Source: Siphonodentalium dalli (lineage: Eukaryota > Mollusca > Scaphopoda > Gadilida > Siphonodentaliidae). Taken from it: a stretch of DNA of 64,000 nucleotides. This document shows, piece by piece, positions 1 through 10,271 of the stretch. The stretch covers positions 53,089,349-53,153,348 of the forward strand of contig CP136062.1 in the NCBI GenBank assembly GCA_032622095.1, written 5' to 3'. Both the position numbers and the translations under genes were made by a program. Below the pieces are notes generated by a model. That model was given only the letters and a program-made list of their open reading frames with translations, ran no database searches and was not told where the DNA came from. Numbering within the stretch: position 1 is the stretch's first letter; every line of letters starts with the position of its first letter.

Positions 1-761
1 CTGGAGTTATGTGTCAGAAGATCTGACTTCAAATAGATGTATTTAAGATATTATTATGATCACAATAGTGTCTTTTGCGCCGCAGGCGACGGGATTTGAA
101 TGCTACGCCCACAATAATAAAATGGATACAACCTCAAAATTTATGATTTATTCATGTGTATTTATTTGGTCAATGACTCAATTCAGTTAAGTATGACATT
201 ATTGACAATCTATCATAACTTATATTGAGAGATAGTATGCATTGAAAAGCTGAATGAGAGTACTATAGTATCTTTCGAAAGTTCAGCAAAAAAGTAACAA
301 AAAAAATGAAAATTCAATAATAAAAATAAATTAATTATCAAATTGATTATTAATTAATAATAATAAATTGATCTATATATAATTGTATTATGATTGTTGC
401 CATTTAATATACAAATAAACAGACTGATGGATTTTTTTTTACAAGTTCAATTGATTTATTATTTGTCTATCCTGTCCTCCATTTCAAAATAGTCCCAATT
501 GCAAATGTCTGGCTTATTATTGCCATTTTTCAGAATAGGGTACTCATAATTTGACTTCATTAATAAGAATTGTGTTCCTTCTTCTGCAGAAAGACGGCTC
601 CTCTCATGGAAAACAGATATGATGCTACATCTGTCACCAGAGTTTAACGATGAAAGTGGAAGTTGATAAAAGTTATCGGTACCTAAAGTGAACTGATTAT
701 AAAATGTTACAAATCTCTCTTAATTACTCTCATGATGTTCATATTTCAAAATGTTCAATAC
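1..761. other. Gene-free AT-rich DNA
   Basis: No open reading frame of note and no recognisable RNA gene. The stretch is AT-rich with simple A/T runs around 290-420. It ends at the CAATAC target duplication (756-761) of the next element. Confidence 0.6.
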
Positions 762-792
762 TATGGGAGGCCAAATTCACATTTAATAATTA

Positions 793-931
793 ATTGTGCT
801 TAAGCGCAATCAATTGTGCTTAAGCGCAAATAATTATGCTTAAGCGCAATCAATTGCGCTTAAGCGCAATCAATTTCGCTTAAACGCAATCAATTGCGCT
901 TAAGCGTAATTATTTGCGCTTAAGCGCAATT
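793..931. repeat. Left array of GCGCTTAAGCGC palindromes
   Basis: About seven copies of a roughly 20-bp unit built on the palindrome GCGCTTAAGCGC, separated by AATYAATT-type spacers, with point variants (for example GTGCTTAAGCGC). It forms the inner part of the left terminal repeat of the surrounding element. Confidence 0.85.
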
Positions 932-1450
932 CATGGTTATATGTAACAAAACACCCCTGGTGAATAAATAGGTTTCTCCATAACTTAGCATTAACTCCTA
1001 TTGACATGTCACCTCTTGGTTTCATTGGTTTGATTGGGTAGGGAGCTAGCCCAACTTCTTTATCAAAATGGCTGACTCGCAATAGTATCACCTTCTGTTT
1101 TAGTTGGAGCGACTCGTGATAGCATTATATTATCTTCGGTATATATTAGTTGGGGCTACTTGCAATAGCATTACTTTCTGTATTAGTCGGGGCGACATTG
1201 ATTTTCTTAAATTTTCGAGTATACAGGCACACCATATGAGGGAAGCAAGCCCTCGGTGACACCACATTCACACTATATGATCATGGAAATACTATAGATT
1301 TGTGCAAGAGATGCTAATTTAATAAGTAAAACTAGAGCTCCAGGACTGAGACACCAAAGCTCCAGTGATTACACACCATTTTTTGGACAGGGATGCTGAT
1401 AATATGAAAATAGGGTTTTTTTCCCCTGATTTAAGTCAATAAGTAAACCA

Positions 1451-1632
1451 TACAGTAATGCTCTAATTAATCGACTCCTTAACCACAGCAGAATTATGGA
1501 TAACTTTTCAGGATTTAGTCGGAAATATGGCTTTTCGATGAATGGCAACAAGCCATATTTCCGACTAAATCCTGAAACGTTACCCATAATTCTGCTGTGG
1601 TTAAGAAGTTGATTAATTAGAGCATTACTGTA
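1451..1632. repeat. 182-bp fold-back inside the TIR element
   Basis: Two arms of about 85 bp are near-perfect reverse complements, starting TACAGTAATGCTC on the left and ending GAGCATTACTGTA on the right, around a short loop near 1538-1548. The regions on either side (about 1213-1440 and 1634-1800) are diverged direct copies of each other, sharing a GGGATGCTGATAATATG motif. The 114-residue reading frame across this hairpin on the minus strand is therefore not a gene. Confidence 0.8.
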
Positions 1633-1923
1633 TGAGGTAAGAAAGCCCTCATGCAGTGACACCGCATGCATGTATAGGCTAAAATCTGTGCAAAAATACA
1701 TTAAAAACATCATACAAAAAATTACTAAGAGTTCCGGGAAGGCGACATCAATTCTTTGGATAGAGGGATGCTGATAATATGTAATTAGGGATTCTCCTTG
1801 TTGAACACATACTCACAGTTGACTGTTGAGTACAGGTCAAAATTAGCCCAATGCTCATCTTGTGTTGCTAGGTGATACACCAGGTCATGCTAATAGTTTA
1901 TGGGTAGGCTAGATAGTAGTCAC

Positions 1924-2055
1924 AATTATGCTTAAGCGCAATTGATTTGCGCTTAAGCGCAATTAATTGTGCTTAAGCGTAATTAATTACGCTTAAGCGT
2001 AAATGCCCTATTTGCGCTTAAGCACAATATGTGGTATTTGCGCTTAAGTGCAATT
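1924..2055. repeat. Right array of CTTAAG palindromes
   Basis: About six variants of the same GCGCTTAAGCGC unit as at 793-931, in the right terminal repeat of the same element. Several units have drifted (GCTTAAGCGTAA, GCTTAAGCACAA). Confidence 0.85.
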
Positions 2056-2309
2056 AATTATTAAATGTGAATTTGGCCTCCCATACAATACATGGTATGC
2101 ATTCCTCTATATGTGTTCTACATCTCTGTGAAGTTCCATTCCGTACGATTGTGGATTTATCAAGATTTTACCAAATTACCTGACCCACCCAAAATTGAAA
2201 TTTTTTTGGGCAAACGTGCGTCTCCCCCTTAACCCTCAATCTATCTCAATTATTCCTAGGTGCTTGCCACGGAAAAACTGAGGATGCAGGGGTTGTTGGG
2301 GGTTTGTAC

Positions 2310-2410
2310 AAATAATATCAGGTGAGTATAATTTACTCATAAAATTGTAACTTGATAAATCAAATTGTTAAATTTTACATTATAAATTAGGTACTCACCT
2401 GATATAATTT
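2310..2410. repeat. Fold-back sequence
   Basis: AAATAATATCAGGTGAGTA at 2310 is matched in reverse complement by TACTCACCTGATATAATTT ending at 2410, around a loop of about 60 bp. It resembles a small MITE. No target duplication was identified. Confidence 0.6.
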
Positions 2411-3350
2411 GTTCTGGATATTCCTGATTGAACAGCTCTGCTACTGGCTGCATCCGAGGATCACATTTCAGGGATTCATCCCCATGTGGAGTTCAATATT
2501 TTACACAACTATATACAAAACTGCAAATGTCTTTTCTAGATGAAAAACCGTGAATCCTTCACAGGTATATTGCTATCATAACAATCATGCATCTTCCAAG
2601 ATGGATGCTCTCACATCATGAAGATAAAAGTTTATGAGGCAGCAAACTTCTTCAATGTTGATGTAACCGTGCACGAGGGGGGGTGGGTGTGATTACTAGT
2701 ACCTCACAAAACTTATTTGGAACAAATAAAACTATCGTCATCAACTTATATTGACATATCTGTGTGAAGGAGATACCTGTTAGTATCAGTAATGTAAATA
2801 AATCCCTTAAATGTATGTAGTACAGACTGACCAACTTGTCAGAGCATGGGACGGTATAGCCAAGTTTGGCAATTTATGGTAAAAGGTCCACCCAGACAAA
2901 TCACATTGACCCATTGTGTTCATTCTGGTATCAACATGAGCGTAAATATATCCCCGACGAATTTAGTTAATAAAATGCGACATGAGCCAGCAAACTTCGA
3001 CACAAAATTGATGTAACCGGTTACCGGGGGTGTTTGTTGACATCAGAATTTCCAAATATCCAAGCTACAAAAACATGATTTCGCACTATTTAACTTATTG
3101 CCATTGATCGGGGTTAGTCGATTCCTGTGAAAAACACTCTATTCAATTTGATCGAGTAGTTGTCAAAGTTATATACTTGCGTCTTGTATTATTAAATTAG
3201 GAAAAACTTTCCGATGTTGAAATGTGCTTTTATATTTTAAAACAATATCTCACAAACCGGAAACACAATTCAAAATTCCATTTTCTGTTTATCCTATCCC
3301 TGTCCCTACGGGGCGAGTAGCAGGAGTTGGGACAGGGTACCAGTCTATGT
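2411..3350. other. No gene seen; diverged direct repeat pair
   Basis: No recognised gene. A segment at about 2637-2700 (CAGCAAACTTC, then TTGATGTAACCG, then a G-rich run) recurs in diverged form at about 2978-3040. This is a local direct duplication, not coding sequence. Confidence 0.45.
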
Positions 3351-3495
3351 TTAACCGGTTCTATATGGTATACGACCGGAAGTAGGTTATTTTGGACACT
3401 TTCTGTACCGGAAGTGACGTATTCTGTCAGTTTACCCGGTTCTCTCATATATACGACCGGAAGTAGGTTATTTGGACATTTATTGTACTAGAAGT
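3351..3495. repeat. Two tandem copies of an ACCGGAAGTAGG unit
   Basis: Two adjacent copies of about 65-80 bp share the order ACCGGTTCT, TATACGACCGGAAGTAGG, TTATTTTGGACA and GTACCGGAAGT. The second copy starts near 3431. No coding content. Confidence 0.6.
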
Positions 3496-3904
3496 TGAGA
3501 TAATATATATAGAACCAATATTTGTATTTGAACTTATCAAACATCAAACTTAGATACTCAACATATAACCACATAGATGATATTGATTAATAAACTCATG
3601 ATTACCTCGCTATTCTATTCTATTACACTGGCCCGGGGAGTGTGGAAACAATAAGACTTGGGAACCTGCGCCCACTAAGTAGTGTCCACAGCCCCTCCCC
3701 GCTTATGGGAACCCCCAGTTGACTACACATTTAAGAGAGCGCCACTTTACGTTACGTTAAGCGCGTGCTCTGATACTATTCTCAGGTAACGTGAACTATA
3801 TATAGAACACAATAATACAGCTTCATAGGTATACGGATCTCATGCGCGTTACCGTCATGAAAACTTTCAGATTTCGCTTTGCGAAATCTGATTAAGTTTT
3901 CTAT

Positions 3905-4160
3905 TAGGTCACCAAGTGTGTTAATTAAGACCGCACTGATGTCTCCACTTATTTCGTTTACGACGGGACTGTAATAACAAATTATATACTATAAGATGGC
4001 GCTGATGTCACCAATTATATGTTTTAAGACGGCCCTGAGGTAAAAAATTGTATACTTTAAGACGACATTGATGTCACCAATTAATTTGTGTCGGCACTGA
4101 GGTCACCAATGACATCGTTTCTGTTAAGGCGGCACTGTGGTCACCAATTATTCCAGTAAT
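3905..4160. repeat. Degenerate tandem repeat, CACTGATGTCACC type
   Basis: About six diverged units of 40-50 bp carry the phrases AAGACGGCACTGA and GGTCACCAATTAT. The units differ in length and sequence, so this is an old tandem array. Confidence 0.6.
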
Positions 4161-4255
4161 CTCAGTTCCTTAAACCTGAGAATTCGAAGATTGGATGCGA
4201 CTAACCAACTTGACATCTTTTCGGAACTATATGCACATGTACTATCGAAATGCAA

Positions 4256-4420
4256 GGGGCAAAACCAAAAATATGAGTCAGATAAAGGGCTATAGTCAAT
4301 GGGTCAGATATAGATATAAGGGCGACCATTCATGATTCAAATATAGCTGACATGTTATGTGAGTCAGATATAGCGGACATATTTTATGAGTCAGATTTAA
4401 CTGACATACTTTTTCAGCAG
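4256..4420. repeat. GAGTCAGATA short repeat field
   Basis: Four or more copies of GAGTCAGATA spaced by 40-60 bp of weakly similar sequence. The same phrase recurs in the fields at 35515-35570, 36720-36775 and 38225-38400, so it belongs to a dispersed family. Confidence 0.5.
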
Positions 4421-5058
4421 CAAATTTTTTTTTTTTAAACGAAAGTAAGTTGAACTCAAGTGGGTCCTTGCCATGCTAAATACTCATTGAAGAGTAGTTT
4501 TCTTAGGAAAAATGAGTTCAACAAACTACCATAGTCAATATTTAAAATGTCCTATACTGATCTCATGTTTGCCTCATCGATAGGTGACTTATAAATATCC
4601 GTTTGTTCTGCTTATTGTCTGAACAGTTCCCACCGAAGAATATGAATCCTTCTGCTTTTGTATTTTCATTTTGTCATACTGCCATCTGCTCATTGTTTCC
4701 TGAACTCAACTCCAACCGATTAATAGACAATGCCAATGTATACGTTTATAAGTGAATGGAAGAATGCTTATTTATAAATTATTGATATAGTCAGTAAAGT
4801 AAGGGTTAAACACAGAACGCAACGAGTGTATAATTGATTTGTAGATATGAAACGTGTGCTAGCGCAGAAGGATAACACGAGAGGCACAGCATCGAGTACT
4901 GTACTTCCGCGGTGGCACAACAGTAAAATAGTCTCGGTTTCTCTATATCCGACTTTTATCTACAAGTTTCGTTAGACCCTGGCCGATATAAAAACGTGTA
5001 GGATTGGCGCCGTAAAATAACACGACTTTCCCCGCCAAGTGCACATCCATAGCAATAC

Positions 5059-5399
5059 CATAGTAACGCTGAAGGGGTCACTCTCACCAAAAAAAGTGCT
5101 GAAGGTACACAGGTTTTGAAAATGTGCTGAATGGTATACAGGTTTGAAATATCGTTTTAAACGACGTTTAGTTTTCGTATTTGCCATGATTTCTGTTAGA
5201 GAGTAATTGTTTTACGTTCCAATGAACATTAAAATGAACTGAAAACAAACTGCTAATGGGCGCCAGAATTTCAGAAACAAAGTTTAAGTAACAGTGTTAG
5301 TGCCGGTCACAAATCATGTGTACCCCTCAGCACATTTTTAAACCCTGTGTACCATTCAGCACATTTTTTGGTGAGAGTGACCCCTTCAGCCATAGTAAC
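5059..5399. mobile_element. 323-bp MITE with 9-bp target duplication
   Basis: The element runs 5068-5390. GCTGAAGGGGTCACTCTCAC at the left end is repeated inverted at the right end; identity covers about 26 bp, and similarity continues about 60 bp with a repeated GTGCTGAA motif. CATAGTAAC lies directly outside both ends (5059-5067 and 5391-5399), a 9-bp target duplication. A duplication of that length is typical of Mutator-like elements; the superfamily is inferred from it alone. A shortened relative sits at 7115-7415. The 71-residue minus-strand frame here is a shadow of the MITE. Confidence 0.85.
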
Positions 5400-7114
5400 A
5401 CACGTTACAAGTTTCACGTACGTGTGGTTGATCCTGTCTAATATCACTGTTCAAACTTTCTGAGTAAATTTGAAACATGAGGAGTCCCAATTGAGTTATA
5501 ATTCACATACATGTAATTAACGTGTGCTTATTATAGCAGTTGTCTCCAGAACATCTACCTGGAGATATATAGTAAAATCAAAACTTGTTTTCTCCTAAAT
5601 AAATGTTTATTAGAAAAACAATAACAAGAAAAAGTGACATAAACAAAAACACTATATACTTTTCTAAAGCAAGATAGGAGATCCTTCACATTCGCACCTC
5701 TCTCACCAGGTCACTCACTTTACTTGCTAACTTTGTTCACTCAGCTTGTAATATACATGTAGAATAAGACAGTAGATTCAGTTCTTAAAAGTCGTGTTTT
5801 ATATGGGATGTTTTTGTATGTTCGACTCTCAACATGCAGATGATAGTGTGGGATGTGTGTAAAGTTTATATCAACGGACCCTATATGCCAAGAATCATTG
5901 TCATGTTTGTGGGGCATGTTAGATTGATGCTATTAGTGTTACCCATATCACCGAGTTCCTTGATAAATGTCTTTATATGTCTGACAGTTTCACTAACTAA
6001 CCAAAATAAGACGTCTGACTTGCTTACACTTCAGAGCCTCGTAGAACATATTTGATTTTTACCATTTCTTGTTATCGAAGAAGGTTCAAGAAAAATAGCA
6101 GATACACAAGCGCCAAACATCTCATTTAGAAATTGGTTGGATATTTATTATTTTGTACCCAGTATTATAACAAAGCTTGGACGTGACTTCGCAAAATTGG
6201 TATAAATGAAGGTGGAAGTCATGGATTGACCTTATCTGACACAACGGTGTAGAATAAATACAGAACACAACTTGCATCATAATCGAACTCGTTGCGGGCG
6301 ATGCATATAGTTACATTTCGCTACATTTCGCTACGCTCTCGCGAAATATATAATTGCGCCATCCGCAACTCATTCAATAAAAGATTGCCGATCAAGATGC
6401 GCGTTATAATCTGTCGATACATTATACTCTGGTAAATTTAATCCTGGGGAATTACCATTACATATAAACATTAACAACATGAGAGAGTATAGCCCAAGTG
6501 AAATCCTACACCACATGCCCAAATCGAATCTAAATTCGTCTGAAAATGAACAACACACAGGCCAACTTCAGCTGTAATGGGGTAGTGTCCCTGGGTCTAG
6601 GGTTTATATTGTTGATTGGCCGTGATATCGGGAACAATTCAGATCAGAAATATCCGTTTGTCAGCCAGCGAAGCACTGTGTATACAGGTTATGAGAGGTC
6701 TAGTCGGTAAGAAAATCAGAGGAGAAGTGAAGACTCGGCTATCACGAACGTATAGTTACTCTCAGTACCGCTGGTATATCATGTGTCCATATAAGGTCTG
6801 AGGTATCATGCTATCCATGCTATCTGGAACAGTCTATTATCTACTCACATACCTGCGTTGTACAATGAATGCAACCAGTCGACAATTAAGGTATGCTATG
6901 TTGCTTAGATATGTAAGCTTGTATTTATCGTTCCGTGTGCCTCTCCGTTTACCACACATTGCTTCACCATTAGATAATTAACCATATCAATACAATACAG
7001 GGAAATAGAACATAACACACAACAAACTCTATCTATATATATTCCGTCCATCTGATGTACTATCGGACAGTAGTTATATATATGTTGGGGGATTCATAAA
7101 ATACCATGAAAGCA
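5400..7114. other. No gene seen
   Basis: Only short random reading frames without recognisable domains. A small imperfect hairpin surrounds 6290-6370 (GTTGCGGGCGATGCAT against ATTGCGCCATCCGCAAC). No repeat array. Confidence 0.45.
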
Positions 7115-7415
7115 TACTCTGACCAAAACAAGTGTTGAAGGATACACAGGTTTTGAAAATGTGCTGAATGGTTACAATGGTATACAGGTTTTGAAATATC
7201 GTTTTAAACGACGTTTAGTTTTCGTATCTGCCATGATTTCCGTTCGAGAGTAATTGTTTTACGTTCCAGTGAATATTAAAATGAACTGAAAGCAAACTGC
7301 TGATGGGAGCCAGAATTTCAGAAACAAAGTTTAAGTAACAGTGTTAGTGTCGGTTACAAACATTGTGTACCCTTCAGCACATTTTTTAAACCCCGTGTAC
7401 CCTTCAGAACATTCT
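7115..7415. mobile_element. Second, end-truncated copy of the 5068-5390 MITE
   Basis: The body from ACTCTGACCAAAACAAGTG to the final TACCCTTCAGAACATTC matches the 5068-5390 element along its length with scattered substitutions and a small insertion near 7172. The outermost terminal-repeat bases and the target duplication are missing, so it is older or truncated. Confidence 0.8.
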
Positions 7416-7424
7416 TTATCTTAC

Positions 7425-7426
7425 TC

Positions 7427-7480
<54 letters not shown>

Positions 7481-7513
7481 CACCCCTCTCTCTCTCTCTC
7501 CCTCTCTCTATCT
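7425..7513. repeat. (CT)n microsatellite
   Basis: A nearly pure CT dinucleotide run of roughly 80 bp with a few interruptions. It abuts the truncated MITE. The Ser/Leu-rich reading frames over it are artefacts. Confidence 0.95.
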
Positions 7514-8014
7514 TAAACATGCTCTGTCCCCGCGCATATGTTTCTTACCGTACCATCTCCAATGCCTCTCTCGGTGACTGTCACGAAGACCCGATCTCTT
7601 CTCTCTGCTTTCCCAAAAAACTCTCTCTTTCTCTACTTATCTTACCCTCTCTCGATATTTCTATCAATTACACAACCTCCATTCCCACAAATCTGTCTCT
7701 TATTGTACGCACTCCATCTCTCGAACATATCTAGCTATGTCGGCCCAGAAAATCCACTCTCGTCTCACCGCTTACTCCTCACACACACGAAGTCACTCTT
7801 TATCGTCTCTTATCGACGCTCAATCAATATCTATATCATCTACCTAACTACTATACAAACGCAAATCTGACAAATTGAAGTTCCTACACAAACATGTGAG
7901 TGATGAGCGGCGTTGCTTTCTCGATATAAGGGCCATATCTTCGTATATTCCTGATAAAATATTCATGTCGTTGCCCATGACATGGTTCGAAGTTTTTACA
8001 TTGATCAGAGACTA

Positions 8015-9260
8015 GCAGAGTTACCAGGCGTTGCTCAGGTTAAAGTGATGTGAAACCCTCTGCGGAAATTTGGTGGGAATAGAGAATACTCTTGCTCTCA
8101 AAGTGTTACACGTATTCTCATAAATTGTATATCCAAATATCCCCCACCATCTCTCACCCAAACGGCACCAATTTCGCGTCATTAATTCACACGTTTATAT
8201 TCCTCGTATCACGGAGAAGAATAATATATCAATTTAGTCGAAATCTGCGCCAAAAATAGCCCCTCCCCTGTCACTTTAGAAAATTTTAACCCGCACCATT
8301 ATTTTACTCGTAAAATGTTACCCCTATTAGACCGCCTTGGAGCCATCTCGATTGTACCCTTAAAGTTATATATAGAACACAAACAGATATTCGCAAATAT
8401 TTGATTGTATCATTTGAGAAGAACGTGTATGAGTTTGATGGTAATTGGCATTAAACATATATTTATACGTTTTTGGTGACCCTCCCGTCCCTATTTCGGA
8501 CTCAAGTGGCGCCACTTTTGACATCTTTAAACCACACACTTAGACTCATTATAGAGATAAATATATATATAATTTATGAAAATTGGCGAGTATACAAATT
8601 CGCATCAAATTTAGGGCCGCCATATCTGCATATCTCTCACACAAAAGGCACGAATTTAAACCACACGATTAGATTATTCGTATCACGGAGTATCGATCAG
8701 GTGGAAATTGCTGCTAATCCGCGACTAAACAATTTTTTATCAAATTTAGTGACCACCCCACCCACCCCATCTCTCACCAAAGCAGCACCAATATGACGTC
8801 TTTAAAATCACTAAACCAATTCTTATCAGATTTATACCCACCCACCACCCCCAATCTCTCATCCCAACGACACCAATATTGGCGTCTTTAAATCACACAA
8901 TAAGATTCGTTGTATCATGGAGAAGATCTCAGAAGAATGTGCATCAATTTGGTGGAATTCCAAAATTATTTTTGATAAATTTTGGTACCCCTCTCCCCTT
9001 CCGAGCATCTCTGACGCGAACTGCGCGAATTTTGACATATTTAAACCACACCATTAGATTCCTCATAGTATGGGATGATTATATATATGTTTGGTGGCAA
9101 TCGGCGACAAATTATTGTTCTGCCTCTCCGCTTTTCTGCTCCTGATAACAACGGCATCACTTTAGAAAATTATAACCCTCGCCATTATCTTTCTCGTAAA
9201 AAGTTACCCATATTAGACCCCTTTTGTGCCATCTATGTGGTCCCCTGTGAATTTATTTAG
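8015..9260. repeat. Degenerate dispersed-repeat field
   Basis: Several diverged units of about 120-200 bp share the order CATCTCTCAC, CAAANGGCACCAAT, GACATCTTTAAACCACAC, TTAGATTC, CGTATCACGGAG and GGTGGAAATC. The field begins with a phrase containing AGGCGTTGC and GTGATGTGAAACCCTCT, which recurs near 63360-63405. A related block in the opposite orientation lies at about 16680-17000. This is a dispersed family flanking gene 1 on both sides. No reading frame here is convincing. Confidence 0.65.
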
Positions 9261-9624
9261 AACACAGACATACATTCGTAAATATAGATATAGATGAATG
9301 ACATCCTAATAAAGCTTAGACCATGTATATATGTGACATGAGATTGATCTCATAATTTGAGATACAGTCGTTTATAGCCACGTCTAGTGCTCGGTCATTT
9401 AATATGGTCAATGTATAATCACCAAAGCCATTGTTATGTCTGCACTTTTTTCGGTCTAGTGAACTAGTGAACGGGGTTGCATTTGTTTTTCCATAATGCG
9501 CGTCGGTTTGAAACATCTTATAAAACATATCGCGTTCAAACAATCTGCTGAGTAAATTTTTTCAGATAATGTTCACTTCATTTGACCCCAAATGACCCTT
9601 GTATCGAGAAAGCAGTGAGGCGTA

Positions 9625-10271
9625 TCATCCAGCCGAGCGGAGCATCATCGTGGTGTGCATCAAAAAGTTCCTGTCGAGATCGTAGTACCACCACATTCCG
9701 CGCCAAACTCCGTACGTTGTTTTTTGGTACTCTCCATTGAGGCTGCTCCATGTGCAACATTGGTACCACCACGCCCCGTGTTGGTCGATGGGACATGAAT
9801 CCCATGTACACCAGGATCCAGTTGGTGTGTGGTCGTTGTCAAACGTGCTGAAATTCCATCCGTCAACGTAGTCCATGGAATCGCCCGCGTCCCCGCTGTA
9901 TCCTGAGATGTGGAGAGTGTAGAGGTTTGATGCGTCGTCGATGCTGAAGCTGGAATATCGAGCATGTTTCTTCTGCCCGTCGTCTGTCGTCAGTGTTATG
10001 TACAGCTCGGTTCTGTCATTCGAGGAGAGTTGGTGAATGTTCTTCAGTCCGATCCAGTAGTTACCCTGTGGGGTTGGTTCACCAAATCCGTTTTCATACT
10101 CTATCCAGTTCCTGTAAAAATCAGTACACCCGTCTCGTCTCTGCTGCATAACAGTCCACCCGCCCCCGGCTGTCGTCATGTCGCAGACGACGTAGACTTC
10201 CGTGGCGTCACCTGGTGTTATTTTGTAGGTACCGTCATTTTGAACACCTGCTGCCTTCAATTCTTTACAAT
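9625..10271 (-). CDS. Gene 1 exon 6: fibrinogen-related domain (FReD), intact
   Basis: Terminal exon beginning after a TTTTATGTTGTAG acceptor; the first codon (Asp) is split, phase 1. It encodes about 215 residues of FReD: CKELKAAG, then VVCDMTTAGGGWTVMQQRRDG, the EYENGFGEPTPQGNYWIGL block, the FSIDDASN and GYSGDAGDSM segments, FSTFDNDH (calcium-site-like acidic residues), and SCPIDQHGAWWYQCC...LNGEY near the C terminus. It ends HTTMMLRSAG and a TGA stop. Length and motif order fit a complete FReD. It carries more Cys than a minimal FReD (for example adjacent CC after AWWYQ). The plus-strand frames over it are antisense shadows. Confidence 0.95.

Larger units (their letters stand above)
762..2085. 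mobile_element. Non-autonomous TIR DNA element with palindrome arrays
   Basis: The two ends are inverted copies of each other: TATGGGAGGCCAAATTCACA at 762 is matched by its reverse complement ending at 2085, and the perfect match runs about 35 bp. Both ends continue into arrays of a GCGCTTAAGCGC palindrome. The sequence CAATAC occurs directly outside both ends (756-761 and 2086-2091), which fits a 6-bp target-site duplication. No transposase reading frame is present, so it looks non-autonomous. The interior carries a 182-bp fold-back and a duplicated flank, suggesting nested insertion. Superfamily not assigned. Confidence 0.8.
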
